64,000 nucleotides of DNA. Origin: Roseiarcus sp963721905 (lineage in GTDB: Bacteria > Pseudomonadota > Alphaproteobacteria > Rhizobiales > Beijerinckiaceae). The stretch is from contig CAVRMF010000029.1 in assembly GCA_963721905.1 (NCBI GenBank), positions 62,001-126,000 on the forward strand, read 5' to 3'. Position 1 is the first letter of the stretch, and each line of letters opens with the position of its first letter. Position numbers and translations under genes: made by a program. The notes under the pieces were generated by a model, which had not been told where the DNA came from, made no database searches, and saw only the letters and a list, made by a program, of their open reading frames with translations. This document shows positions 34,344 to 43,739 of the stretch, one piece after another.

Positions 34344-34895
34344 ATGCGAAATATTGTGGCTTTGTCCTTGCTCGCGGTCACGGGACTCGTGAGCGCAAGC
34401 GCGGCGAACGCGATGACCCTGACCAGCCCCGACATCAAGTCGGGCGCAAAGTTCGCCGACGAGCAGGTCTACAAGGGCCCGGGCTGGGACTGCACGGGAG
34501 GGAACGTCTCGCCGGCGCTCGCCTGGGCAGGCGCGCCAAAGGGCGCTAAGAGCTTCGCCGTCAGCGTCTACGACCCCGATGCGCCAACCGGCAGCGGCTT
34601 CTGGCACTGGTGGGTCGCCGACATTCCGGCGGATGTAACCTCACTGCCGAAAGGGGTGGGGAGCGGAACGGGGCTCCCAGCAGGCGCGGTTCAGGTGCGC
34701 AACGACTTCGGCTCGATCGGCTACGGCGGTCCCTGTCCGCCGAAGGGCCGGCCGCATCACTACCAGATCACCGTCTACGCGCTCGACGTCGACAAGCTCG
34801 GCGTCGACGCCAGCGCCTCGCCCGCGGTCGTCGGCTTCAACGTGCATGGGCACACGCTGGCGAAAGCGACGCTGACTGGCCTTTACGGGCGGTGA
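34344..34895 (+). CDS. YbhB/YbcL (Raf-kinase-inhibitor-like) exported protein
   Basis: A 183-residue PEBP-fold protein with a signal peptide (NIVALSLLAVTGLVSASAANA). Family motifs: GGNVSPALAWAGAPKGAKSF, DPDAPTGSGFWHWWVADIP, GYGGPCPPKGRPHHY and the final HGHTLAKATLTGLYGR. The ATG at 34344 follows GGGAGGA; the upstream frame part to 34260 lies in the divergent dmeR promoter. Cellular role of bacterial members is unclear. Confidence 0.9.
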   Translation: MRNIVALSLLAVTGLVSASAANAMTLTSPDIKSGAKFADEQVYKGPGWDCTGGNVSPALAWAGAPKGAKSFAVSVYDPDAPTGSGFWHWWVADIPADVTSLPKGVGSGTGLPAGAVQVRNDFGSIGYGGPCPPKGRPHHYQITVYALDVDKLGVDASASPAVVGFNVHGHTLAKATLTGLYGR

Positions 34896-34910
34896 GCAAG
34901 CCAAAGCTCT

Positions 34911-34949
34911 CATTCTGAGCGGCGCGCAAAGGCGCGCCCGAAGGATGAG
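34911..34949. repeat. REP-like palindrome
   Basis: CATTCTGAGC...CGAAGGATG with an inner GGCGCGC-AAAG-GCGCGCC stem. It belongs to the same TCCTGAGG/CGAAGGA palindrome family as 54087-54121 and 54154-54198. It lies 15 bp after the PEBP gene stop and could double as a transcription terminator. Confidence 0.55.
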
Positions 34950-34966
34950 GCGCGGAGAAGCCGGCG

Positions 34967-35008
34967 CCGCACGCGTTTGAAATCGCACAAAACCGCGATG
35001 GAATTGGC
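34967..35008 (+). repeat. Short fragment of repeat family C
   Basis: TTTGAAATCGCACAAAACCG followed by CGATGGAATTGGCG matches the 3' end of family C at 60750-60780 (TTGAAGTCGCGTAAAACCG, then CGATGGAGATTG). Only this end is present, in the spacer between the PEBP gene and the NicO gene. Confidence 0.55.
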
Positions 35009-35026
35009 GCGTGGATGCAGCTGGCC

Positions 35027-36079
35027 TTACGCCCCGCCGCGCGCCCCGAACATGAGGAGCGCCACGCCGAACGCCAGCACCACAAGCGCGGCGGCGAATT
35101 CGAAGCACCGCGCCACGAGAGCGGCGCGCGAATTCTCGCCGGCCGCCAGGCGCATCGCCGTCGACTTGGCGAACACGGCGATCGAGGCGAGCGCACCCGT
35201 GGTCACCGCGGTGCCGAGCGCCATCGCGAACGTCGCCTCGACCCCGGCGGCGAACAGACCCTGCGCCAGCGCGAACACCAGCACGAGGATCGCGCCTGAA
35301 CAGGGGCGCACGCCTGCGGCGATCACCGTCCCGGCGGCGTCGCGCCAGGAGTACGCGCCATCCAGCAAGGCGGGGGCGGGCGCATGGGCATGGCCGCATT
35401 CCTTCGGCCCAGGCGAGGCGACGCCCGGTGACGCCGCCCGGAATTGAGCTGTGGGCAGCGCCAGCGCGGCGGCGTTCCAGTCGACGCCGGCGTATGCCGG
35501 CGCGGCGGCCAGCGCCTGCGCGCGTTCGAAATGGCGTTGCACCGCTGCGACGAGCGCGCCGCCCTTTCGCCAGACGAGCCAGAGGCCGATGGCGGCGACG
35601 GCGCCGTAACTTGCAAACTGGATCCAGTTGGCGGCGCGGTTCATCTCCAAGGCGGTGGCGTTGAAGATGAAACCGGCCGCGCCGACAAGGGCGATCGCCA
35701 CCGACGCCTGCAACAACGCCGCGAGCAGTGAGAGCAGCGCGCCGCGCTTCAGCGAACGCTCGTTGGCGAGCATGTAGGAGGCGATCACCGCCTTGCCGTG
35801 CCCCGGTCCTGCCGCGTGGAATACGCCGTAGGCCAGGCCAAACGCGATCAGTCCCCAGACGGCCCTCGGATCGCCATGCAGTGCGTGCACCTTCGCCGCC
35901 ATCAGATGAGTGAGGCGCGATTGTTCGGCGATCAGCCAGCCGGTGACGCCGCCCTCGGCCCCACCCCCGCCCTCGCCGCCCGCGACCGAAAACGGCCTCG
36001 ACGCAATTTGAGCCAGCGCCGCCGCGGCGGACGCGAACCAGACGGCGGACGCGATCGCGACTGTTTGCGGCTTGGTCAT
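35027..36079 (-). CDS. NicO/RcnA-type nickel/cobalt transporter
   Basis: A 350-residue membrane protein with a cleavable or anchor N-terminal helix (AIASAVWFASAAAALAQ), about six to seven further helices and the NicO signature GLAYGVFHAAGPGHGKAVIA plus AAGVRPCSGAILVLVFALAQG. The ATG at 36079 forms an ATGA overlap with the DUF1007 stop, which decides it over the GTG at 36085. With the DUF1007 partner and nearby dmeRF it fits nickel/cobalt homeostasis; import or export direction is not readable. Confidence 0.87.
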   Translation of the reverse strand: MTKPQTVAIASAVWFASAAAALAQIASRPFSVAGGEGGGGAEGGVTGWLIAEQSRLTHLMAAKVHALHGDPRAVWGLIAFGLAYGVFHAAGPGHGKAVIASYMLANERSLKRGALLSLLAALLQASVAIALVGAAGFIFNATALEMNRAANWIQFASYGAVAAIGLWLVWRKGGALVAAVQRHFERAQALAAAPAYAGVDWNAAALALPTAQFRAASPGVASPGPKECGHAHAPAPALLDGAYSWRDAAGTVIAAGVRPCSGAILVLVFALAQGLFAAGVEATFAMALGTAVTTGALASIAVFAKSTAMRLAAGENSRAALVARCFEFAAALVVLAFGVALLMFGARGGA

Positions 36080-36732
36080 GGGCACGCGATAATGGCGCTG
36101 CTCGCCATCTTGAAGCCGAAATTGGTTCCGGGTGAAAGATTGGTGAAGAAGGATTCGCTCAACTTTGTTTTGTCCGCGTCTTCGAGGGGTTTCGGCCTGG
36201 CGACGGTGGCCGAGCAGCCGGGGGGCGGGGAGAGGAGCTTCACTGGGTTCTTGTCGTCGAATTCGAAATCGATGAAATATTCCGGGTCGGCTACCCGCAG
36301 AGTGACGAACTTCGCGAGCGGCGAGGGCGTCTTCAGCGGCAGCGTGACGTGGAACTCGACCAGATGGTCGGGCCGCTCCTCCATCCAGTAATCCGTCACC
36401 GAGCCGAACTCAACCGGTTTGCCGCCGATCTTCAGCGTTGTGAAGTAGCCGATCTCGGCGAGGCTCCCGGCGTTTTCCTGGGCGAGCTGGGCGAGCTGCT
36501 CGCGCTTGACGAGTTCTCCGGGTTTGGCGAGCCCCTGCGTCGCGAAAGCCGAATACATTTCGTCAAACACCCAGTCGTGGACGACCGCGGTGACCTTGCC
36601 GTCCGGAGCAAACGCGATCTCGCTCTTCACCGTAATCCACACATGAGGATGGGCGCTCGCCGGCGCGGCCGCCAGGACGCCGAGCGCGAGCCCCAGCGCC
36701 GCCAACCGCCATTTGCCTCGCGCGCAGCCCAA
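36076..36732 (-). CDS. DUF1007-family periplasmic protein, partner of the NicO transporter
   Basis: A 218-residue exported protein from a TTG at 36732 with GGAG about 10 bases upstream; the frame continues to 37242 but there it lies antisense to the extensin gene. Signal peptide LAALGLALGVLAAAPASA, then HPHVWITVKSEIAFAPDGKV, where the HPHVW motif right after cleavage is the family hallmark and a possible metal-binding N-terminus. Family members pair with NicO/RcnA transporters, as here by 4-bp overlap. Confidence 0.85.
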   Translation of the reverse strand: MGCARGKWRLAALGLALGVLAAAPASAHPHVWITVKSEIAFAPDGKVTAVVHDWVFDEMYSAFATQGLAKPGELVKREQLAQLAQENAGSLAEIGYFTTLKIGGKPVEFGSVTDYWMEERPDHLVEFHVTLPLKTPSPLAKFVTLRVADPEYFIDFEFDDKNPVKLLSPPPGCSATVARPKPLEDADKTKLSESFFTNLSPGTNFGFKMASSAIIACP

Positions 36733-36880
36733 AGACTCGGTTCTCCTCTGCGGCCTGATCCTACCGCGCGGGCCTCTTGGGCGAAAAGTGCGGCGGCGCG
36801 ATGGCGCCCCGAGCGCACTCGAAATCGCGGCCAAGGCCCGAATCGTAAAGCGATTCTTTAAACAAACCGTGCAGATTGAA

Positions 36881-37831
36881 ATGATGGCGCGTCGCGTATG
36901 GCCATCAGTCCCGGCGTTCATCGCGGTCCTGTCGCTTTCGGGCTGCGGCTTCTTCAGCCGTCCCGAGCGGCCGATCTGGCGCACCCAGGCGGAAAACGCC
37001 TGCTTCGCCAGGAAGCTCGTCACGCCGTCCCAGTCCATCGTTCCCATGAACGAGATCGAGGGCCCGGGCATTTGCGGAATGACGCGCCCGCTGAAGGTCG
37101 CAGCGCTCGCCGACGGCAAGGTCGCGGTCGACAAAGCGCTCGTCATCGATTGCCCGATGATCCCGGCGCTGGAAGCCTGGCTCAACGACATCGTGCAGCC
37201 GGACGCTGAGGCTCGCTTCGGGCAGAAGGTCGCGACCCTCAACGTCTTCGGCGCCTATAGCTGCCGCTCGATCGACAACATCGAGGGCGCGCGGCTCTCC
37301 GAACACGCGTTCGGCAACGCCGTCGACGTCGCGGGCTTCACCTTGGCCGACGGGCGTACGTTTTCATTTGTCCGCGACTGGAAGAATAGCGATACCCAGG
37401 AGGCCGCCTTTCTGCACGAGGTCCACGCCGGCGCATGCCAGTATTTCAACACCGTGCTCGGTCCGGGCGCCGACGTCTTTCACTATAACCACATCCATCT
37501 CGACCTCGCCAACCACGGCGCGACCAACACCGGGCCGCGCCGCATCTGCAAGCCGACGCCCGCGCCGAACCTTCTGCCTCCGCCCGCCGCCCCCGACGGC
37601 TTGCCGCCCGCGCCCGAGATCGAAGAGCCGCTCGATATAGCCCATCTCGGGAACGCCAACGCCGTCGCCCTGGCGCCCGCGTCGTCGGCGGGTCCGGTCG
37701 ACGGGCCCAATGGCGCCCTGCCGCCGTCGGCGATCGGCGAGGCCGATCCTGCCCCGCCCGTCCTGCCGGCCGGCGCCGGACCGAGCATCGACCCGGAGCC
37801 GACGTCGTCGACCGGGGAGCACGACGACTAG
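36881..37831 (+). CDS. Extensin-like C-terminal domain lipoprotein
   Basis: From the ATG at 36881 (or 36884) the product is 316 residues with a lipoprotein signal (FIAVLSLSGC, lipobox LSGC). The extensin-like domain includes CRSIDNIEGARLSEHAFGNA, DVAGF and HYNHIHLDL, with the conserved His and Asp residues of a D-Ala-D-Ala-peptidase-like fold. The last 90 residues are Pro/Ala-rich and low-complexity. The longer frame from 36713 starts inside the divergent DUF1007 promoter and is rejected. Likely an outer-membrane or periplasmic cell-wall protein. Confidence 0.85.
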   Translation: MMARRVWPSVPAFIAVLSLSGCGFFSRPERPIWRTQAENACFARKLVTPSQSIVPMNEIEGPGICGMTRPLKVAALADGKVAVDKALVIDCPMIPALEAWLNDIVQPDAEARFGQKVATLNVFGAYSCRSIDNIEGARLSEHAFGNAVDVAGFTLADGRTFSFVRDWKNSDTQEAAFLHEVHAGACQYFNTVLGPGADVFHYNHIHLDLANHGATNTGPRRICKPTPAPNLLPPPAAPDGLPPAPEIEEPLDIAHLGNANAVALAPASSAGPVDGPNGALPPSAIGEADPAPPVLPAGAGPSIDPEPTSSTGEHDD

Positions 37832-38466
37832 CCAGCCTCGCGCCGACCAGCCAGGCCGGATATGTCCGGCCGGCCGCCGCGCAACAGGGTGGACGACAGT
37901 TCCGAGCGCGGCCCATGCAGGAAGATGAGCGCTGGCGGATCGAGATCGGCAAACCGCGGCGCCTCGCCCTCCGCTACGCGCCAGGGCGCAAGCGCGATCG
38001 CGGCTCGGCTCGATATGGCCCGCAGGGTGGAGCCCGGCCGGTCGACGACCGCGATCGGCGTAAGGTCGGCGATGGCGCGCCAATGGCGCCAGAGATGGAA
38101 CTGCCTCAGATTGTCCGCGCCCATGATCCAGACGAACCGGACATGCGGCGCCCGCCGGGTGAGCCACGCGAGCGTCTCGTAGGTGTAACGGGCGCCAATC
38201 TCGGACTCGATGTCCGTCACCGCCACGCGCGGGCCCGCGACGAGCCGGCGGGCGGCTTCGACCCTGGCCTGCAGCGCGGCAAGCTCTGCCTTCGATTTGA
38301 GCGGATTTCCCGGCGTCACCAGCCACCAGACACGGTCGAGGCGGAGCCGCGCCAGCGCGAGGCGGGTGACGAGCGCATGGCCCTCGTGCGGCGGATTGAA
38401 CGAGCCGCCCAGGAGGCCGATGCGCATGCCAGGAGAAAATGGAGGCGGACGCGGCGTCCCGGTCAC
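37828..38466 (-). CDS. nadD: Nicotinate-nucleotide adenylyltransferase
   Basis: Makes nicotinate adenine dinucleotide for NAD synthesis. The 212-residue protein shows the nucleotidyltransferase motif GLLGGSFNPPHEGHALV (HxGH) and the C-terminal SSTLLRGG (ISSTxIR-like). Its start overlaps the prfA stop by 4 bp. In most alphaproteobacteria nadD sits with obgE-proBA-rsfS; here it follows prfA. A Met at residue 14 is a possible alternative start. Confidence 0.93.
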   Translation of the reverse strand: MTGTPRPPPFSPGMRIGLLGGSFNPPHEGHALVTRLALARLRLDRVWWLVTPGNPLKSKAELAALQARVEAARRLVAGPRVAVTDIESEIGARYTYETLAWLTRRAPHVRFVWIMGADNLRQFHLWRHWRAIADLTPIAVVDRPGSTLRAISSRAAIALAPWRVAEGEAPRFADLDPPALIFLHGPRSELSSTLLRGGRPDISGLAGRREAG

Positions 38467-39539
38467 AAGGCCGCCTGCTGGGCGAGCAACTCGGCCTGGC
38501 GCTCGGCGGTCAGCGCGTCGATGATCTCGTCGAGCCCTTCGCCTTCCATGATGCGCTCGAGTGAATAGAGAGTCAGGTTCACGCGATGGTCGGTAACCCT
38601 CCCTTGTGGGAAGTTGTAGGTGCGAATGCGCTGCGAGCGGTCACCAGACCCAACCTGCGACCGCCGCTCCTGCGCCCGGTCGGCGTCGAGCTTCTTGTTG
38701 CGCGCGTCAAGGATGCGGGAACGGAGCAGCGCCATCGCCTTCGCGCGGTTGCGGTGCTGGGAGCGCTCCTCCTGCATCGCGACGACGACCCCGGTCGGCA
38801 GATGGGTGATGCGGATTGCCGATTCGGTCTTGTTGACGTGCTGGCCGCCGGCGCCGCTCGAGCGCATGGTGTCGATCTTCAGATCGGCCTCGTTGATGAC
38901 GAAATCGGCCTCTTCCGCGATGGGCAGGACCGCGACTGTCGCCGCAGAGGTGTGGATCCGCCCCTGGGTCTCGGTCGCGGGAACGCGCTGAACGCGGTGC
39001 ACGCCGCTTTCGAATTTGAGTCGTGCGAAAACGCCGCGCCCGGCAATCTCGGCGACGATTTCCTTGTATCCGCCCGCCGTCCCTTCGCTCATCGACAGGA
39101 CCTCTACTGTCCAGCGCTTCTGCTCGGCGTATTTGACATACATGTGGAAGAGATCGCCGGCGAAGAGCGCCGCCTCGTCGCCGCCCGTGCCGGCCCTCAC
39201 CTCGAGGATCGCCCCGCCCTCGTCGGCGGCGTCCTTCGGCAGAAGCGAGACGCGGATCGCCTTGGCCATGGCTTCGGACTCTGTCCCGGCGGCGGCGAGC
39301 TCCGCGCTCGCCATCGCCCGCATCTCCGGGTCCAGGCCGGGATCCTTCAGCATCGCCTCGAGATCGGCGCGCTCCTTCTCCTTGGCGCGGAAAGCTTTGA
39401 TCGCCGCGACCACCGGCTCGAGCTCGCTGAGCTCCCTCGAGAGCGCGGAATATTCGGCGCCGCCGACGCCCTCGGTGAGGCGCGCGCCAATTTCCTCGTG
39501 GCGGCGCAGGATGAGTTCGAGATTGTCGTTGGCGGCCAT
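38463..39539 (-). CDS. prfA: Peptide chain release factor 1
   Basis: Terminates translation at UAA and UAG. The 358-residue protein contains the GGQ peptide-release loop (SSGAGGQHVNKTES) and, upstream of it, RVPATETQGRIHTSAATVAV. Normal length. It lies 45 bp after ptsP, as in many relatives, but the usual downstream prmC methyltransferase gene is missing, replaced by nadD. Confidence 0.97.
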   Translation of the reverse strand: MAANDNLELILRRHEEIGARLTEGVGGAEYSALSRELSELEPVVAAIKAFRAKEKERADLEAMLKDPGLDPEMRAMASAELAAAGTESEAMAKAIRVSLLPKDAADEGGAILEVRAGTGGDEAALFAGDLFHMYVKYAEQKRWTVEVLSMSEGTAGGYKEIVAEIAGRGVFARLKFESGVHRVQRVPATETQGRIHTSAATVAVLPIAEEADFVINEADLKIDTMRSSGAGGQHVNKTESAIRITHLPTGVVVAMQEERSQHRNRAKAMALLRSRILDARNKKLDADRAQERRSQVGSGDRSQRIRTYNFPQGRVTDHRVNLTLYSLERIMEGEGLDEIIDALTAERQAELLAQQAAL

Positions 39540-39584
39540 GCGAGGACCCGAAAAGAGAGCGGCGGGCGAGGGCGCGCTTCGGCG

Positions 39585-41849
39585 CTATAGGCGCACTTTG
39601 AAGCGCTCGGCGAGCGCGCGCAGCGACTCGCGTAGCGAGGCCTCGGCGCGCCCCGCGGTCAGCATCGCCTCGATCTCGCGCGCGATCTCGTAGATCGGGA
39701 GCGTCAGCGTCATCGCCTTGACCGGCCCGATCGAGGTCGCCGACATCGAGAGATCTCGGTAGCCGATCGCCATCAGCGCCATCGCTTCGAGCGGCCGGCC
39801 ACCGATCTCGCCGCATAGCGTCACCGGCGTTCCGGCTCGCGCGCCGGCCTGGGCGATCGAGCGCAGGGCTCTCAGGAAGCCGACGCTCAACGGATCGAAA
39901 CGGTTGGCGACCCGGCGGTTGTCGCGATCGACGGCGTAGAGATATTGCATGAGATCGTTCGAGCCGACGGAGAGAAAGTCGGCGGATGCGGCGATTTCGT
40001 CGAGCTGCCACAGCAGCGACGGCACCTCGACCATGACGCCGAGCTTGACCGAGCGGGGCGGCTCGTAACCGTGGCTCGCGCTCCAGTCAAGCTCTCGCTC
40101 GAAGAGCGCCCTCGCCGTCTTATATTCCTCGACGGTCGAGACCATCGGCGCCATCACCCTGAGGTCGCGCCCCGCGCTCGCGCGGATAAAGGCTCGAAAC
40201 TGCATTCGTAAAAGGGCGGGCCGATCGAGGCCGATACGTAGCGCGCGCCAACCGAGCGCTGGGTTTTCCTCCTCGAGTCCCTTCATATAGGGCAAGAGTT
40301 TATCGCCGCCGATGTCGAGCGTGCGGAAGGTGACAAGCCGGTCCCCGGCCGCCTCGAGAATGGCGCGATAAAGCTTCTCCTGAGCGCCGGGTCTTGGGAA
40401 CCGCGAGACCAGCATAAACTGCAATTCGGTGCGGAAGAGGCCGATCGATTTTGCGCCGGTTTCCGCCAGATGCGGCATGTCGACGAGCAACCCCGCGTTC
40501 ATGTGCAGTCCGATCGCGACGCCGTCGAGGGTGATGGTGGGAACGTCGCGTAGTGCGCGGAATTGCGCCTGCTTGCGGGCGCGCATGCGCGCCTTTTCAG
40601 CGTAGGCCGCTTCCACGTCCGCCGGCGGCCGCAGGTGAATCTCGCCAGTATCGCCGTCGACGATGATCGCGTCGCCCTGTTCGACGATTTCTGAAATGTT
40701 GGGGATGTCGCTGACCGCTGGCACCGCGAGCGCTCGCGCGACGATCGCGATATGGCTCGAGGCGCCGGCCTCCTCGAGCACAAGTCCGCGGAGACGCGCC
40801 CGGTCGTAATCGAGCAGCGCCGCCGGGCTCATCGAGCGCGCGACGAGAATCGCGCTTTCCGGCAGTTCTTCGGGCAACAGAACGAGGCTCTGTCCAGCAA
40901 GCTGATGGAGAAGCCTGTTGGCGATGTCGGTCAAATCATGCAGCCGGTCGCGCAGATAGGGATCGGTTTGTCGCTGCAGCTTGGCTCGCGCGTCGTTTTG
41001 AACTCGCTCGACCGCGGCTTCGGCGGTGAGGCCCGAGCTTACCGCCTCGCGCAGACGACGGAGCCAGCCGCGGTCGTGCGCGATCATGCGGAACGCTTCC
41101 AGCACGTCGCGGTGTTCGCCCGAGACTCCGTCATCGCTGCGGTCGATGAGGTCGTCGACGGAGGCGCGCATTGCGCCGATCGCCGTCTCCAGGCGCTGCA
41201 GTTCCGACTCGACGTCGTCCGCCACGATCTTGGAGACGGCCACGCGCGGCTGGTGCATGACAACGTGGCCGAGGCCGAGGCCATCGGCAATGCCGAGCCC
41301 CTTGAGCGACAGGGGCCCTCGGCTGGCGATCGGCGCGCCTTGCGCCGCCATTCCCTGCAGCTCGCCCGAGGCGATCATCTCGGCGAGAAGCATCGCCGTG
41401 GTCTGCAGCGCTTCGACTTCTTCTTCCGAGTAGGTGCGCCGCGCCCGATTCTGCACCACGAGCACACCGATCGTCGCGCCGCCACGCAAAACCGGGACGC
41501 CGAGGAAAGACTGGTAGATCTCTTCGCCGGTCTCGGGCTTGTAGGAGAACGCCGGATGATGCTGCGCGTCGGACAGCGCCAACGGTTCGGCGCTGGACGC
41601 GATGAGACCGACCAGGCCCTCCCCCGGCCGCATGGTGGTCAGATGGACGGCTTCACGGTTGAGGCCTTCCGTAGCGAACAATTCCATGGCGCCGTCGGCG
41701 CGCACTACGTAGAGGGAGCAGACCTCCGCCACCATGTTGGAGGCGATGAGGACGACGATGCGGTCGAGGCGCGCCTGGGCTGTGACGGGCTCCGCCATGA
41801 CCTCGCGAAGCCGCCGCAGCAACAGACGGGGTCCGCCCGGCGCGCGCAT
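39585..41849 (-). CDS. ptsP: PTS-Ntr enzyme I (phosphoenolpyruvate-protein phosphotransferase PtsP)
   Basis: Starts the nitrogen-related phosphorelay to NPr and EIIA-Ntr. The 754-residue protein has an N-terminal GAF domain (about 15-165; VVLIASNMVAEVCSLYVVRAD-like start, GVLVVQNR), the phospho-His domain with EEAGASSHIAIVARAL, and the PEP-binding barrel (GLFRTELQFM, PMVSTVEEY, GVMVEVPS, SVGSNDLMQYLYAVDRDN, LCGEIGG). The first Met at 41849 fits; Met18 is an alternative. A lysC gene, often found upstream, is absent. Confidence 0.95.
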   Translation of the reverse strand: MRAPGGPRLLLRRLREVMAEPVTAQARLDRIVVLIASNMVAEVCSLYVVRADGAMELFATEGLNREAVHLTTMRPGEGLVGLIASSAEPLALSDAQHHPAFSYKPETGEEIYQSFLGVPVLRGGATIGVLVVQNRARRTYSEEEVEALQTTAMLLAEMIASGELQGMAAQGAPIASRGPLSLKGLGIADGLGLGHVVMHQPRVAVSKIVADDVESELQRLETAIGAMRASVDDLIDRSDDGVSGEHRDVLEAFRMIAHDRGWLRRLREAVSSGLTAEAAVERVQNDARAKLQRQTDPYLRDRLHDLTDIANRLLHQLAGQSLVLLPEELPESAILVARSMSPAALLDYDRARLRGLVLEEAGASSHIAIVARALAVPAVSDIPNISEIVEQGDAIIVDGDTGEIHLRPPADVEAAYAEKARMRARKQAQFRALRDVPTITLDGVAIGLHMNAGLLVDMPHLAETGAKSIGLFRTELQFMLVSRFPRPGAQEKLYRAILEAAGDRLVTFRTLDIGGDKLLPYMKGLEEENPALGWRALRIGLDRPALLRMQFRAFIRASAGRDLRVMAPMVSTVEEYKTARALFERELDWSASHGYEPPRSVKLGVMVEVPSLLWQLDEIAASADFLSVGSNDLMQYLYAVDRDNRRVANRFDPLSVGFLRALRSIAQAGARAGTPVTLCGEIGGRPLEAMALMAIGYRDLSMSATSIGPVKAMTLTLPIYEIAREIEAMLTAGRAEASLRESLRALAERFKVRL

Positions 41850-42050
41850 CCAGAATCGTCCTCTCTCGTCGCACGACCGGTTCGTCGGCGTTTTGAGCCA
41901 TGCAATGAACGGGCCGGGGGTGCGAGCCGTCCGGCCGAACCGCGCTCGATAGGCCCGCTCGTCCTCCGGCTTCAGGGCGGTATAGAAATGATTTTCAGGT
42001 CCGGCAAGGGTAGTCCGCCTGTCCCCGAACGACGGCCGCCGGCTATGCTT

Positions 42051-43739
42051 TCACGGCGCCCGCAGGAGCGCCGCAGTCGTCGCCTGGCCGGTGGCGCGCG
42101 CGGCGAGAACCTCGTCGAGCCAGTCCGGCCGCATCTCGGGGACGGAAGACAGAAGCAGCTGCGTGTAGGGATGATAGGGCGGCGCGAACACCGTCGCCGT
42201 GTCGCCGCCCGCCACGACTTTGCCCTTGAGCATGACCGCAACCTTGTTGGCGATGCGCTTCACCGTGCCAAGGTCGTGGGTGATGAACAGATAGGCGACG
42301 CCCAGATCGTTCTGCAGCTTCTTGAGAAGACGCAGAATCTCTTCGCCGACGAGCTGATCGAGCGCGGAGGTGACCTCGTCGCAGATGATGAGGTCCGGCT
42401 CGGCCGCCAGCGCCCGCGCGATCGACACCCGCTGCTTTTGTCCGCCCGACAGTTCGCTGGTCTTCCGGGTGATGAAGGTCTCCGGCAGATCCATCTGCCG
42501 CAGCAGTTCGGCGACGCGCGCGCGCACCTCCTCGCGCGAACGGTTGAAATAGAAGGCGACCGGCCTGCCGATCGTATCGAGCAGCGTGTGCTGGGGGTTC
42601 AGCGCGACATCCGGCATCTGGTAGATCATTTGCACCCGCCGCAGCTGATCTTTGCTTCGGTCCTTGAGCCGGGGCGGCAGGCTGACGCCGTTGAACCGCA
42701 CGTCGCCGGCCACGCGCGGCAGCAACCCCGTCACGACGCGCGCCAGGGTCGATTTGCCCGAGCCCGATTCACCGACGACAGCCACCGTATCGCCCTTGCG
42801 AACGTCCAGGCTGACGTCGTCAATGACTTTCGGCTTGCCCGGATAGTTTGCGCTGACATGCTCGATGGCCAGAATGGGGACTGCATTTGTGGCGTTCGCG
42901 TCAGCGAACGCATGGCCGGCGACGCGCTCAGTCACCAGGCGGCGGGTATATTCCTCTTTCGGCTCTTGCAGGATCTGTCGCGAATCCCCGAACTCGACCA
43001 TCTTGCCGCGCTTGAGCACCATGATCCGATCCGCGATCTGGGCGACGACGGCAAGATCGTGGGTGATGTAGAGCGCGGCGGTGCCGTGTTCGCGGATAAG
43101 CTTGCGGAATGCGGCCAGGCACTCGACCTGGGTCGTCACGTCGAGGGCGGTGGTTGGCTCGTCGAAGATCAGGATGTCGGGCTTTGCGACCATCGCCATC
43201 GCCGCCATCACGCGCTGCAACTGCCCACCGGACACCTGGTGGGGATAGCGCGAGCCGATAGTCTCGGGATTGGGAAGATCGAGCTCCCGGAACAGCTGGA
43301 TCGCCCTGGCGCGCGCCTCGGCGCGGGTCATCACGCCATGGCGGACCGACGCCTCGCAGACCTGCTCCATCAGCGTGTGCGCCGGGTTGAACGAGGCGGC
43401 CGCGCTCTGCGCGATATAGGCGATCTTCGGCCCGCGCAACGCGCGGCGCTCATCCATGCCGATCGCCCGGATGTCCGTGTCGCCGAAAATGATGTTGCCG
43501 CCAACGATATAGCAGTCGCGGCGCGTGTAGCCCATCGAGGCGAGGCCGATGGTCGACTTCCCCGCCCCCGATTCGCCGATAAGCCCGATCACTTCGCCGC
43601 GGCGAAGCTGGAGCGAGACATCGTCGACCAGCACGGGGCCGTCGCCGGCGTCGGTGCGCACGGCGACGCGCATGCCGCGAACGTCGAGGATGACGGAATT
43701 GTCTTGGGTGCGGGAATCAACCTCGGGCTGCGAACTCAT
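42051..43739 (-). CDS. Dipeptide/oligopeptide-type ABC transporter ATPase, two fused nucleotide-binding domains
   Basis: A 562-residue protein holding both importer ATPases in one chain. Domain 1: Walker A GESGAGKST, signature VSGGQLQRV, Walker B ILIFDEPTTALD. Domain 2: GESGSGKST, LSGGQKQRV, LIICDEVTSALD. Each domain ends with the oligopeptide-transporter extension (EYTRRLV, HPYTQLLLSSVPE). The ATG at 43739 makes an ATGA overlap with the permease stop. Substrate probably a peptide, opine or glycoside. Confidence 0.92.
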   Translation of the reverse strand: MSSQPEVDSRTQDNSVILDVRGMRVAVRTDAGDGPVLVDDVSLQLRRGEVIGLIGESGAGKSTIGLASMGYTRRDCYIVGGNIIFGDTDIRAIGMDERRALRGPKIAYIAQSAAASFNPAHTLMEQVCEASVRHGVMTRAEARARAIQLFRELDLPNPETIGSRYPHQVSGGQLQRVMAAMAMVAKPDILIFDEPTTALDVTTQVECLAAFRKLIREHGTAALYITHDLAVVAQIADRIMVLKRGKMVEFGDSRQILQEPKEEYTRRLVTERVAGHAFADANATNAVPILAIEHVSANYPGKPKVIDDVSLDVRKGDTVAVVGESGSGKSTLARVVTGLLPRVAGDVRFNGVSLPPRLKDRSKDQLRRVQMIYQMPDVALNPQHTLLDTIGRPVAFYFNRSREEVRARVAELLRQMDLPETFITRKTSELSGGQKQRVSIARALAAEPDLIICDEVTSALDQLVGEEILRLLKKLQNDLGVAYLFITHDLGTVKRIANKVAVMLKGKVVAGGDTATVFAPPYHPYTQLLLSSVPEMRPDWLDEVLAARATGQATTAALLRAP

